Assembly (NCBI GenBank): GCA_960531495.1
Contig: OY482865.1
Location: 8,772,087 to 8,836,086 of the forward strand
Reading direction: 5' to 3'
DNA from: Zeus faber
Lineage: Eukaryota > Chordata > Actinopteri > Zeiformes > Zeidae
DNA: 64,000 nt
Positions 35,283-48,479 of this stretch are shown piece after piece (position 1 is the first letter of the stretch; every line of letters begins with the position of its first letter). The translations under genes were made by a program, and so were the position numbers. The notes below the pieces were generated by a model. That model was not told the origin of the DNA and did not search any database. It was given only the letters and a program-made list of their open reading frames with translations.

Positions 35283-35876
35283 GCAGTGGCTTATTACTAA
35301 GGGTTATAACTGACCGTGGATGTGCAGAGGTGGAAGCGTCCCCCGAGAGTCTTCTCAGTCGAGCCCTAGAGGAGAATGGACAAAAAAAAAAACAAAGGCA
35401 AAAAACATTTTACTTCACCGACGAATACAGTACGCCACAAACACCACACGAACCACACCACACCGGTACCACGCAAAAACAGCCCGACGGAGGGGAATAG
35501 GTACTTAAAATGGACGGCCGCGCAGGGTGAGGGAGCGCTTTAGTCGGTAAATGCAGGAAGTGTCGTTTTGTGTTTGCGTTGGTCCAGCGAATGAGGGGAA
35601 CCGGTCTCTTCTTTCTTTCTACAGGCACACCCGTCCCACGCTTCGGCGGTCCCATTCAGCGCTGCATCCACAAGGTAGGACTTTTTTTTTATTTTTATTT
35701 TTTTTTATAATTTCACAAGATGTTGAGGATGACTTCTGGTGCTTTCATAAGATATTAAAATCCATCAGCCATGCGGACGCATTGGCTAGAACAGTAAGAA
35801 CTGTCTACGCCGTTCCGGGAGTTGCATTACTTTACTGTAACTCAGCCTTAAAGACGGAGAGAAAACATTTTACTTT

Positions 35877-35935
35877 ATCGCAATATTACAATAACCAAAG
35901 TCCCAGGCAATATCTAGTCTCACGTCACAATATCG
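35877..35935 (-). mobile_element. fragment of ATATTG-rich DNA repeat, copy 2
   Basis: Reverse-oriented partner of 9320-9384. The minus strand reads GGTTATTGTAATATTGCGAT. Confidence 0.5.
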
Positions 35936-36293
35936 CTATTCTAACAATATACAGCAGCTCCCAGCCCGAGGCCGTGCCGACGAGGGTTGTACCCAAGTAA
36001 CAGTTGACGAATGGATTTTGGTTCCAAACTGTCAGCAATGGGTTTTTGGGTTTTTTTACGACGTGATGGCACTTTCATGTTTATTAGGCGTAGTAGAGTA
36101 AAGCAAAACACAACATCACACAAAAACTGGCATCGCTCCAAAAAGTTATCGCTCCGGTACATTCCCGCAAATTCCAGTCAGTTTAGCTCTTTGTGCATCA
36201 TCTGAGTCCCCTCAGGAACCGAAACTCTGACAGAGCGAGGGTTTGATAGCGTCACCCCATTTTTTGCGCTGGTTGTTAAAAATGTTTTAACCT

Positions 36294-36990
36294 GGCAGCC
36301 AGCCACCCAAAGAGCCGGTCAAGCAGCCACCCAAAGAGCCGGTCAAGCAGCCACCCAAAGAGCCGGTCAAGCAGCCACCCAAAGAGCCGGTCAAGCAGCC
36401 ACCCAAACAGCCAGCCAAACAGCCAGTCAAACAGCCAGCCAAACAGCCAGTCAAGCAGCCAGCCAAACAGCCAGTCAAGAAGCCAGCCAAACAGCCAGTC
36501 AAGCAGCCACCCAAAGAGCCGGTCAAGCAGCCACCCAAAGAGCCAGTCAAGCAGCCACCCAAAGAGCCGGTCAAGCAGCCAGCCAAACAGCTAGTCAAGC
36601 AGCCAGCCAAACAGCCAGTCAAGCAGCCAGCCAAACAGCCAGTCAAGCAGCCTGCCAAACAGCCAGTCAAGCAACCAGCCAAACAGCCAGTCAGGCAGCC
36701 ACCCAAACAGCCAGTCAAGCAACCAGCCAAACAGCCAGTCAAGCAGTCAGCCAAACAGGCAGCCAGCCAACCGGCAAGCATAAGGATAATGCCAATAGGC
36801 GGTCAAATAGCCAGCCAACCAGTCAACCAATAAGCCACCAAAATAGCCAGTCAAGCAGTCAGTCTAACTGCCAGCAGACAGCCAGCCAAAACGGCAGCCG
36901 GCCAACCGGCAAGCCCAACGGCCATTCAAATAGCCGGCCAAAAAGCCAGCCAACCAGCCACCAAAATAGCCAGTGAAGCAGCCCGTCTAA
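36294..36990 (+). repeat. C/A-rich minisatellite, 12/24-bp unit
   Basis: Tandem CAGCCAGCCAAACAGCCAGT-type and CAGCCACCCAAAGAGCCGGT-type units. The two variants form blocks: the GAGCCGG form lies at the left end and near 36510-36575, and the AACAGCC form lies elsewhere. Open frames across it (LTGCLAGC-type) are artefacts. Confidence 0.93.
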
Positions 36991-38230
36991 CAGCCAGCCA
37001 AACACGCAGCCATGCATCCACCCAAACGGACAGCCACGGAGGAGCCTGAATGGGCGTGTCGGCCCAAGGAGAAACGACCGAAGACGTAGTTCTCCATCTA
37101 AAACAGGTCAAGACCAGTCAGGGTCAAACCTAATTCACGCAGCACCTCTCCGTGCAAGACAAAGTGCTCAAGCCGAGGAATGAAAAGACAACGGACCAGC
37201 AGTGACAGAAAACAGTTTGCGAGGCACAGTACGGCTGCCTGTCTGGAGGGCAGCTCGACCCCCGGACGCCAACGCGGCGGCTTCTCTGCGGCTGCCGGTG
37301 ACTCAGCGGCCGTCGTCAGGAGAGAGTACGTTCGACGGAGTCACACCGAGTCCGTCTGTGCATCAGCGTTTCTCCCCCCCCCACCCCCGCTCTCCCCATC
37401 GCTCTCTGATTCGGTTATGTGACTTTTGGAATCCACTGCCAGGAATTCCACCAAACCCTAGAGCTTTTGTGAGACAAAACAAAGCTCCCTCTCTCTCCCT
37501 CTCTCTCCCTCTCTCTCTCTCTCCCCGACTTTCTCTGTTTCGCTGCAGGACGACTACACTGTGTTGCAGTGTCCGCGTTGGACGCGCTCGGACGCCAGCT
37601 CCTCATTTTTGCCGGACTCCTAAAATATTTTTTGGTCCGGTGGTGGACTGCCTCGCTCCTATAGACTAGGAAGCCAAAAAATGTTTCTTACTTTCTAAAA
37701 AAAAAAAAAAAAAAGACCAAAAAAAAAAAAGGGGGGGGGGGGGTGGGGGTCCGGGACCACAGACTTCCATGGTACGGACAGCATTCCATCGCGCTGTCCT
37801 CATCAACGTCGGCCGCCATTAACGTGACGTTTACTGCTAAATTGAGGATGAAATTCCGCTTTAGAAGGTTAATACATACGCGGTATTTAAGCCTCCTAAT
37901 TCCCGAGTTTAGTAGAATAACACATATATCGCACACCCATGAAATTGTGAATAATTGAGTGGTGCTTTTTAAAGGGGGGGGGGGGGGGTTCTCCGGTTCC
38001 TCCGTGGAAGTTACTATGTGTTTTCTACGTGTAGCCGATGGCGAAAAATGGAAATGAGATTTGGGGGCCGCGGAGCTAAACGGGAATGAGTCCAAACCCA
38101 CACGGCGGCCCCTCCGGGCAATAATGGGTCCACGAGGATCACCCATCTCTCCCGCACCTGGTTCACCTCTGCCTTGGAGCCCATAGACAGTGCACGTGCG
38201 CGGCCGGGCACGTAGACGCGCGCACGAACG

Positions 38231-38238
<8 letters not shown>

Positions 38239-38280
<42 letters not shown>
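38239..38280 (+). repeat. (AC)n microsatellite
   Basis: A pure AC run preceded by GCGCGCAC-type sequence. Confidence 0.96.
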
Positions 38281-38282
<2 letters not shown>

Positions 38283-41200
38283 TACAAGCACCTATTCAGC
38301 CTCACCCCCTACCCCAAGCCTGTGTTTATGTTCAGAGCTTGAGTGACTGGTATTTCATTTCGGTCCTGCTCGGAGCCTTTCTCGCGCACAGTTTGGCTTG
38401 GCCGGTGTACCATTACTGGTCATTAAGTTTAACCTGAACTAATAGGAGCCCATTATCCAAGGTGGTCTCCCAGGTGGCTGTCATAGCCATGAGTGGCACC
38501 AAGGGGGGGGGGGGACTCGGGGCTCGACTTCACCGCGTCCCACCATGAAACGCCCCGATGCCGGGATGCAGGCCAGACTCCATCGTGCCCGGAGCCCAGA
38601 CGAAGGCGAAGGCAACAAGAAGTCATTGTTCGGGGCGTCGGGGTGGGGGGGTATCCGAGTGTTTAGTTTCTCATTAAGGCCCAATTTTTAATGAGGCCAG
38701 TTAAGATCGTGAACCCTGCCCCATCCCTCCGTCACACCCCACGGCCATCACCGCACCCTCCCGGGGACCCCGGACCAGAACGACCGCCACCGTCCCAGCC
38801 CCCCCCCCCCAAAAAAAAGCAAAAAACACTTGAAGCCAGATCAGATCAGAAAAACTTGGATGACATTAATCTCAACTGTAAGATGGTTGTTTTTCTTTGA
38901 GCAAACCATCGTTCATGATGTATAAATTGAGTCCCCCCCCACACACACAAACACACCCAGTATATTGCTTGCCAATAATAAATTGCCGATAAGACACGGA
39001 GGAGACAAGAGGGCGGCCAATAAATAAATGTATATTTCTCAATATATCTTAATATTATCTCAATATTATTTCCCTTCCTCCTCCTTCCATAATAACTAAA
39101 AAGGGTGGAAAAAATAAGCCGAAAGGGATTTAATTTACTCTGATTGCCGACTGAGCCTCAGAGATTCATATGTCTCGGTGCAGCTCATCTACCCGGTGAC
39201 AAGTGTCATCATTAATGAGATGAGAGGCAGCCATTAGTCCAAACGTGGAGGTAATTAACACACACACACACACACACACTCCATTAGACGCCCTGCTCCG
39301 CTCATTTACCACACTGTGTACTGGATAAATAAGCGGCGGTGGCAGGTGCCTGCAGTGATTATCCCTGACTAGCAGGGCATCGCCGAAGGCACCGGATGAT
39401 GCCAACCCCGCCAGCATGTCCAAGAAGGATTTCATTCAATCTCCTCCACTTATCTACTGTCAAATTGAATATAACATTTCAAATCCAAAGTACATGTTCG
39501 GTAATCTCCATAGAATATTAAAAAAAATTAAGACGGAAGACCACACCGCCAACCCCTTTCTTCGTTTTTTGTTTTTTTTGTTTTTTTAACCAGGGGGAAT
39601 TTCCTTTCGGTTGTACCGTTTGATCCCGGGCTAATTGCGTGCATATGTATCTCGTTTATGAAAACTGTGACAGGAGCTCTGCTTTAAAGCCGCGGCATCG
39701 GCCTCCAACAAGGTTAAATTGCAGCGGGGCATGTAGCATGAATCAGCCCTCGGTTTAATAAGTACCATTTGGCTGTCACCTGGGCCGTCGCAGAGCCGCT
39801 CTCCTACAGTAAAGCCCCTCCGCCGTGGACCCCGGGGGGGTTATTCAATAAAAAAAAACCTGACTGAGTGTTTCTCCCAATCACTGTTGGCAGAGCCCTG
39901 ATGAGGTAAGGAGCTCGCCCATGCCAGCCTCCCTCCCCGCGGGAGGAACGTCTGATTAAAATGGCTTTCTGAGGCTGTATTTTTGTTCCCCTTGTCCTTT
40001 CGCCAGACTCGGGAGTTAAGAGCGCGGCGAGGCAAATTGACAAATTACCCGACGGGTTCTGAGAGGAATCCACAAATAACGCATCCAATCTGCACAGGTC
40101 CCCGATAGGTTAATTGAGATGAAGGCATTATACTTCTACTCATCGCCGCTTTGATGAAATCCCTGCTCTCCATCGCTCACGGACGCCGACCGACGCGCGA
40201 GCCGAGGAGGAATTCGCCGTTGGTGCTGAGGGAACGAGGGGCGGGCGGGGGGCCAGTGCGGGTCTTCAATCTTCAGTTTAAAGAGACTTCCAAGGTCCCA
40301 CCGCATCCGCATCCACCCAAAAAAAAGGCGGAGGTGGAAACGGTTATCGGGGATGGTGTTTGTTTACGTGCGGTCGGAGGTGCCGTCGGACCCTTTTCGC
40401 CGCAACCACGCGGACCTTTCATGCGCGGGGTGACCTGACCCCTCCCACGCCCCTTCTTTCTCCGTAACCCCCACACGCAGGCGTGGATCAGTCCGCTTAT
40501 GCCGTGGGCCGCCCGCCAAAGACGAAAAATATCCAGAGGTTTGATTTGTATTTTGGGACTATTGGCTCTCAAGCCTTGAAGGTTGACACGCGGTGAATTT
40601 CCCCCGCCCCGCCCCCTGCAGAGAGGTGCAACGGGAATGACCCCGGTTCAGAAGGACAATCTGGAGATATGTTGTAAATCTCTGCTCATGTCTGCGCATT
40701 ATCATACGTATCGCTGATGACACTTGACACTGATAAAATGAAGCGTCTCCATTGCCGAGGGCATTCAGGTTAATACCAATGACAATTGCGCAAAGTCAAA
40801 CAGAGATGAATCAAAGGCCAAATAGCACAGAGACACATGAAACTAATATGCTTAAGATATAATTCCAACATGCCAACGCTCGCCCGGCCGCCAAGAGTCC
40901 AAAAGTCGGTGACGATGGGAACCGCGCGGTCGAGGGGGAAACTTCAACCACAGCCTGCCGTGTCAGGATATTTAAGCACTTTGGTGGCCGTCTTCGTCGC
41001 ACAGCTTCACACATTCAGCCGTATTATTCCACCGAGCGCAACGGGCGACGTTCCTTGGACGACAATTTTAGGAACTCATTTATATGTTGCCCCATTTGTT
41101 CCCCCGAAATTCTAACTTTCTTCAAAACTTTATTTTCCATTTACTGAAAAATGCCTGCGGGCTTGGACCAAAAAAATAAAATAAAAATGAGTCACGCACT

Positions 41201-42056
41201 AGAGTTTCAGAGAAATTTATATGCAATGGAACCATTACAGTAACACCCAATTAAAAAAAATTTGCAATGAACTTTAATCAGAACACATTGAGATTGAGTT
41301 ATTGCGGAGTCGTGCGGCGGCTATCGAAAAGGGCTCCTAACAACGCTGATAGTATGGAATCGGATAACTCCGCCATCTCCAGTGACAGCGAGCGGCCGGC
41401 CAGCAGTGGCATTCTTGGTCTTTTTTGTTCTTGCCTCGCTCGCAGTACATTCCTGAGCAGCCCTCAGAGGCTCGTATGTAAATACCTCAGTATGCTTCTG
41501 ATTAAGAGGCAGAGCGAGTAGACTCTATAAATACACTCTTTAACAATTACCTGCTCTCCCACCAAAGGCCTTCGACTGCACCGCTGACTAACAGGCTCAA
41601 TCAGGTGGGAAAGATGCCTGTAGACTACTTGGACGACTGCCCCGTTATAATAAAACCAAAAAAAAAAAAAAAAGATCATTTTGGATCAAGGAGTGGGACC
41701 TCTCATCGTCTTGGTCTTTCTCGCTGTTTATAAAGTACAAGTGGACCACAAAACTAGTATATTGGACCATCTGAGAGACGGTGGATTCGGGGGAAAAAAA
41801 CAAACAAACAACCAAAAATGAATCAATCAATCGATCCATCTAAAGGCAAGAAAAACATTCAATCCAATCAACTCCGTCCGAACAACTAGAGAAAACAGTA
41901 AAGTCGGGTCAGGCCTTGAGGCAGGTCGTACTTGCACTGTTCGTAACATCATGTCAACAATCAGTCGGTCATTTTTATCTGTACGATGAGGTAAGTTCTT
42001 ACCTCCATTATCGCCCCTCACGGTCCATCATGGAACTACCATGTTATACCTTACAC

Positions 42057-42057
42057 T

Positions 42058-42148
<91 letters not shown>
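42057..42148 (+). repeat. long (AC)n microsatellite
   Basis: About 90 bases of uninterrupted AC. Confidence 0.98.
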
Positions 42149-42150
<2 letters not shown>

Positions 42151-42429
42151 CCCCTGAAGGCCCAGAGTTGACCCGCACGCTGCCCTGTGCTGTTCCACCG
42201 CTCTTCACGGAGCAGTTAACCTCGCCGACTGTGTAAACACATGACCTCACCGCACTCAATGGCATTTTTCCACATTCACTGCTGGGATTTACACCACCCG
42301 AGTACCCCTGCGTCCCCTTAATTCCCCATTAGCTAAAAAATATGGGCCTTTTAAGAAGGTGATTTGACGGTGGTCCCGTCGTCGGCCGTGTTTGCTTGGC
42401 TTTGGAACGCTGTGCCGCCGGCACGGGAC

Positions 42430-43115
42430 GGGTGGGGTGGGGTCGGGGCGGGGGGATAAAGACGCGGCCGAGTTTGCGGAACGGGGGGAGAAGACGGAAC
42501 GGCAGGAGAGGACGAGGGCGACGGGGACGGGAACGGCAGGTCGGGAGAGATACATACTCACCAAGCCAGGGGGCGACAGGGCGGATTGGGTCTCGCGGGC
42601 GTGAGGGTTCCGGGGGAGCTGAGGGGTGAGGAGAAAGTCGGGAGCGGATTGGGGGGAAAGCGGAAGACGGGGTCGAGCGAAGACGGCGGGTCACGGGGGG
42701 GCTGAGTTAGAGAAAAGAGAGAGGCATCAATAACAAGAGAGGTGACGGGTTCCAAGGGTTCGAGCGAGGGCTCGGGGGGGGGGGGGGGGGGGGGAGAGGG
42801 CGAGGGGTGAGGTGAAAGTTGGGAGCGGCGGAAGACGTGGCCGAATTTGAAGAGGAAGGAGGGAAGGGAGGGAAGGAGGGAAGGGAGGAAGGACGGGAAG
42901 GGAGAAAGGACGGGAAGGGAGGGGACGGGGGTCGGGAAAGGACACGGGGGGGCAACGGGGAAGGAAGCGGGCGGGTCACTAAAGAGGAAAGAGAGAGAGA
43001 GAGACATCGTTAACCAGAGGGGTGACGGGGCGGATTTGGCGGGTGGAGGAGGTGGAGGAGGGTTCCAGGGCAGCTTATAAAGCGGGCGAGAGGCGAGGAG
43101 GGAAAAAGTCTGAGT
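42430..43115 (+). repeat. G-rich diverged higher-order repeat
   Basis: Pairs of similar blocks recur: GAGGGGTGAGGAGAAAGTCG (42622) with GAGGGGTGAGGTGAAAGTTG (about 42803), and GCATCAATAACAAGAGAGGT (about 42723) with ACATCGTTAACCAGAGGGGT (about 43003). A run of G lies at about 42775-42794. The proline-rich minus frames are composition artefacts. Confidence 0.55.
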
Positions 43116-44646
43116 GGATTCGTCTGTCGGGAGAGGAACACGCCGGGGTGTTTCCTTCACGGCGGGGACGCACCGCTCACGTCCCGACGGGAAGACGAAG
43201 GGAAACACGAGGGGCAATCAGCTCGCAGAGACATTTCCTGTGCTTATTTTATCAGATGAGGGAAAAAAAAAAAAACGGGCCCGGAGGCCTAACGTCCGTC
43301 CGGCTCAACAATGTTACACGCTCGGCCAGAAAAAGGCCTCGTTCTGGATAACCGGGGGAAAAAAGAACACATCTTTGCAGGATGACATCAGCAAAGCTCC
43401 CTTTAGGGATAATGACCTCACCCGCACGCAATCAATCACTCACCAAACCCAATGAAATCTGGAGGCCGGGGGAGCGGGATGGGAGGTTTTACCTTATAAG
43501 ACTGAAGTTGAAGAGTAAGGGCGCCCCGTCCGAAACCGAATCACCATCCGCTCCGGACAAAAAAAAAAAAAAAAAGACTTTTAGATAAAAGAGAGAAACT
43601 TTTACAGATGGGGAACTTCTGGCATCTGGCAAGAGGCAGACGCCGAGCCGAAGTGCCAATTACCGGCGAGGACTTGCCACGCTGCCTGTGCAGCCGATTT
43701 TGGGGGCCGGAGCGATAACGACTTCAAAGTCCCCAAAAAACCAGACGAACCAGAGGGCGATCTGGCCGATCTCTTTTCATCGCCGGGGCGACCGAACCCG
43801 GGAGAGATTCGGACGCACGTCTTTGCCGGCCGCGCGGCAGCCCCCGGCTCGCCCGGAAGAAGGAAGGCTTGAAATAGGATCGAGGCTCTGGACTCTCTCT
43901 CTCTCTCTCTCTCTCTCTCGCTCTCTCTCTGGGAAAAAATAAATAAAATGTAAATGTGATGTAAATAAAGTAAAGCGACGCTACCTTCACTCCGGCGGCG
44001 CAGCGTCCTCAGCTCTAGCCTTTCAGGTCGGAGTGGGATTCTGCTGAGAACCTCATGGGGAACGGAAATCGGTTCCGCTGCACGTCGTTTAACGCCGCCA
44101 GCTTTTCGCAAACATTTTTTCTCCCCGTTTATCGATGACGACCCCGTCGGGTAAAATTCGGGAAGAGAAAAAAAACAAACAAAAAAAACCAAAACGGACC
44201 TAGACAAATAACGAAGGGTTAATGCGAGGGAACGATACCAGTGTTGCATATTCAGCGTTGCCACCCTGTGAGGAGTTAAGAATTCCTCCCAATTCCAGGA
44301 TCTGCATCTGAGTCCAAGCTCCCCATATTATACAACTTAGTGTGCGGTTCTGGATGCAGTGCATTCAAATTACATGCTATCGAATTCAAAGGCCAATGGG
44401 AATAGGACGGAGTGCGCTGCGGGCCTGGGCCCCGAGCCAGAGTCCCATGAGCCTTTGCTCCGTGTCAATCACAATCACTTCAAATGAACTGAACCATACT
44501 TTGTCCAGAACATACAAACCCGAAACTCAAACTAATTTTATCCCCAACAACCGGCTGACACACACGACGAGGGCTCCCTTGATGGAGCCCAAAAGTGATT
44601 AATTTGGAAAAGGGGAAAAGTCAGAGGAATCTCCGTGTTTATCCCC

Positions 44647-44647
<1 letters not shown>

Positions 44648-44681
<34 letters not shown>
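44648..44681 (+). repeat. (GT)n microsatellite
   Basis: A pure GT run ending in GCGTGCG. Confidence 0.96.
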
Positions 44682-44683
<2 letters not shown>

Positions 44684-46757
44684 CGTTCCGACCACCACTG
44701 CTGACGTGCATATAGTGAATAAGCACCAAATTGAATCTTGTGAAACATGGTTTACATAGCTCCGACAGAGAGAGACGGGGAAATGCCCCGGGCACGTCGG
44801 GTCACGGGCAAAACAAGGTGCGTTTTGGCCGTCGCCCCGGCAACGCTGCCTTCCGTTACTGCGCCGCACTCGGGTGGGGGGTGGGGGGGCGGGGGCGCTC
44901 TGAGCGGCGAACAGGTAAACGGGGATTTATAATAAAAGGGAACGGGACGAACCAATCGCTCGTGTAACACGGTTCCCGCTGCCAGTTTTCCGTTCTATTT
45001 CAACTCTCTTTGCCACTTGTTTGGCAGCCGCGCTCGGCGGTTATTGCCTCGCGGAGTCAAACTCTGGAATCTCGCTTTGAAACTTTAAAGGGACAGCTCT
45101 GAATTTTCGTCTTCACCCCTATTTTCCCCTTTTTCTTGTTTTCTCCCGTCCGCGCGACGCCGGCGGACGCGTATTCTTTTCCCCCCAAAATTTCATCAAA
45201 TTCCATCAAACGGGACGCGGGGAGGGCCGGCGAAACTGCATTCCGGCAGCGGCGCCGGTCCGCGGCGCTCTGTCACCAAGGCCGATCAACGCGTCTTCAT
45301 CCCCACCTTAAGGAGAAATTAGCCATCGCGGCAGGATTTCTCATAAACAGTGAAGACAGAAAAATATTTAGTGTCAATACTAGGAGAGCAATAAGTGAAA
45401 AGATAGGATCATGGAAATAGGGCTGACGAGGTCATTGCTTCGACGTCGATGGAATCCTGAGAGCGAATACTTTGGGTCTCAGGTTTGGGTCTCTTTTTCC
45501 ACCTTGCTCTTTTTTTTTTATATTTTTTTTTTAAAGCAACTTTGGAAAAAGTTTCCAAGTCTCCTGGATTTTACCGTGGTTGTATTTTTATTTTTTTTGG
45601 TCCCTGACAGGGGCTATCATCGGCAGATATACCCGAGAACACCAGACGCACCCAATTGGGATTCTGGGTGACAACCAAGTCCCGGTCTTGGCACCGGGAA
45701 CACGGACTGTCTGTGGGCATCCCAGCGCGCAGACCGCAGCGGCAGCACCACTTTCCAGATGTCCTCCACCGGCGCTGTGCAGCTCCGACCACGGTTCCTT
45801 CTACGGAAGAGCTTGCTCTCCTCATATTCTGGTTCACCTTTATATCATAAATAAACGTTTTTACCGGTTCAAATCGTCTATGCCTGCCAGTGGCGGTGAT
45901 CGGGCACCAGAACCAACCTCCGCAGATATATTATTTTCTTTTTCCCTCACAACATTGACACATTGACCTTGCTGTGTAAGTACACTGTGGATTATTTCGC
46001 GCCGTAGTGATTTTTGGAGGGACGAATGAAGCTTGTCCCTGTTCGCTTAGATTATAACCGGATGATCAATGCGGGAGAATCTCTCTCACACCCCGGCGAA
46101 GGTTGAATTAGCCGGGAAAATCGAAAAACCTATCGATCAACGACTCCGCGGGGTAAGAAGAGCAGGGCGGGCATAAAAAATAAAATAAAATAAAAAATAA
46201 TAAAGTTCTGAACTACGCCTTCAATATCGCGGTGGGACATGATCGCGCCGCGGAGATATAACCACCGCTCCGCACCACAGAGAATAAAAGAACCCAGCCT
46301 TTGAATTGGGTTCCACGCTTTAGAACACAGGGCTTTATAATGAGCGTAATTGCCATCCGATGCAAACTTAAATCAAGTGTAGGGAAGGGAAGGAACGAAA
46401 GAAAGAAAGAGAGCGAGAGAGTCAGGCTGACTGGGAGCTGTAACCGCACGGTGCAGCCTAGATACCAGACTCCGGAAATGCAGGGCAGTGTTCCCTACAT
46501 CCTGCATGCCCGGCTCTCACCCCGGCCCTGGCTCCCACTCCGCTGCCAAACCCCTGTTATCACCGCCGCACAATTACCTCCAGATTCCTCAGCGGCCCGC
46601 GCCAACATCAACAAAACGACACCGTTTTTCTTTTTTATTGTTTTTTTTTTTTTTTTTTTTACTTTAACGCATTAAAGCGCATCATCGGTGTCATCGGGCC
46701 GACGTCTCCAGGTCCACGCACATGCATGTAGGACGCCACCTGCGGAAGGCTGTTATG

Positions 46758-46830
46758 CATTCCAGAGCCTATTCAAATCATCCTTCACCGGGTCGGGCCG
46801 GCTCCTTATAAGGAGTGGAGAGGGCATTCC
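46758..46830. promoter_or_regulatory. CArG box between two MCAT (TEAD) motifs
   Basis: CATTCC (46758-46763), CCTTATAAGG (46804-46813, the centre of the 14-base palindrome CTCCTTATAAGGAG) and CATTCC (46825-46830) fall within 73 bases. SRF and TEAD sites together are typical of smooth-muscle and cytoskeletal gene enhancers. The cluster would lie in the first intron of cald1, about 1.7 kb downstream of the proposed start. Function is inferred from motifs only. Confidence 0.35.
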
Positions 46831-48373
46831 CGGCGCGCTTCCCCGCCAGGGCGCCGCCGCACGGCCCGTCAGACATCCGTCTCCGCGGAACGCCACCCGG
46901 ACGGGAGGGGACGCCCCGGCATGGGTCCCCTTCCGCCCCTGCCGGTCGCGATTTGTCCCGCGCCGCCGCTTGGCCGGCGCTGCCGCGCGGATAAGGCCCG
47001 AGATCAAGATGCCGAGCGCGGCCCAAACCCGTTCCCCTCCTTTCTGCGGTGGGATGGCGAAGAATGCGATACCTTCGAATAATGAGCTGTTTCATTCGTT
47101 TGGATTGTGGGCCCTGCCGTTATGTGGCCGGGTGAGCTTAAATTCCACGATGCGTAATCAAACCATCCCGGCACCCGCACAGTTTAGCACTGGGAAAGAA
47201 AGAAAGAAAGAAAGAAAGAAAAGTTTGGTCGCCGGTCTCTCTGGGCTGTGGGACCCCGCCCTCCACCCACTTTCTCCCACTCATAATATTAATCCATAGT
47301 TCTGTCGCTTCGAGTGGAGGACAAAACACAAACGAGGGTTTCTGTGGCTGCGGTGAGCTTTTAAAGACAGGTCTCCTACGGGTCGTTCGCTTCCATTTCG
47401 GGTTGACCAAACGTGTGACGTTAAAATAGGCCGGCGGCCCTTCTGCAGCGCCTGTTCCCGGCTTCCAGCGAGGAAACAAGAGATTTGGCTGCTTCGGGGG
47501 CTCGCGGACCACCACCCAGCCCACCCCACCCCGACATACTTTTCTACAACCAGAATATGGAGGGGAGCGAATTTAAGGGAGGGCACTTACAGGAGTCCAT
47601 CTAATTGCCCGTGTTGGGCGGATTACACTCAAAGATCAATCCCAAAATTCACTTTGAAACAGCGAAGGGTTGTTTTGGTTTGGTTTTTCCCCCTCTCCCA
47701 ACATCAGAATTACCCAAACTTTTGTGGTCAAGACGGTCAAAGTCTCTCTCTCAGATGTGTTCCTTCTTTTGATTGCTCGGCTTGTTCAGGGGCTCCTTTT
47801 TCCACTCGAGGTGGTAATGGCGCTGGTGGTGGAGGGGGTTGGTTGCTGTTCTGTTTTTGTTGTTGTCAACATCCATCCACGCACAGCGACAGTTTGCAGA
47901 CCACAACCAGCTGCGCTGCGTGGCCGCCTTTCACTTTCTGCCCGGAGAAAACAAAACAAAACAAAAACAAAAAAGCGGCGGACCCCGCCACCAAACAATG
48001 GAAACGAGAGGGGAGAGGAGCACACGCATAACTCCAGACGCATCGGACGGCTGGTTCTTAGAAAAAGCGGCGGCTAAACAAGTACAAAAGACGGGATCCC
48101 CCCCCCCCGCCCAACAAAACAGCCGCATGGATTACCACTTTAACTCACAGCGACCACGCAGTTGTGCGCCTGAGTTTCAACATTGCGCGTAAAACGGTGA
48201 ACTGCGTGGGACGGCGGCTCCGTGTAAACTGCGCCCCCCCCCCCCCGACCACCATCACCACCAAAAAAAAAAAAAAAAAAGTCGCCGCGGGACCCGCTTT
48301 GTCAAATTATCCGACTTTTATTTTTACGCGAAAACTCCTGCGGAGCCGCGTCGGCGAGGGAGCTGGGGAGCGG

Positions 48374-48385
48374 TGCGCATGCGCA
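48374..48385. promoter_or_regulatory. NRF1-type palindrome in CpG-rich block
   Basis: TGCGCATGCGCA is a perfect 12-base palindrome matching the NRF1 consensus. It sits about 95 bases inside the proposed intron from the candidate 5' exon, in a stretch rich in CpG. NRF1 sites are a feature of CpG-island promoters. Confidence 0.4.
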
Positions 48386-48479
48386 GTGCAGCCGCGCGTC
48401 TGCGGTTCCCCGGCCGACCCCCCCCCCCCACACTTCCTCCCGCAAGTTCGCCTACTTTTGCAAAGATTTCAGCGCTTAC

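Noticed and set aside
36287-36781. 164-residue LTGCLAGC-repeat protein on the minus strand
   Set aside because: A 24-bp minisatellite gives periodic codons.
41267-41521. Frame with MESDNSAISSDSERPASS
   Set aside because: The acidic Ser-rich start looks protein-like, but there is no splice context, no family match and a rapid stop. It more likely lies in non-coding DNA.
42558-43217. 219-residue proline-rich minus-strand protein
   Set aside because: G-rich low-complexity repeat. Frame shifts between repeats, poly-Pro from a G run, and no recognisable domain.
46688-47299. 203-residue plus-strand frame in the CpG-rich block
   Set aside because: GC-rich sequence has few stops. Composition is not protein-like, no family is recognised and the end runs through (GAAA)n.
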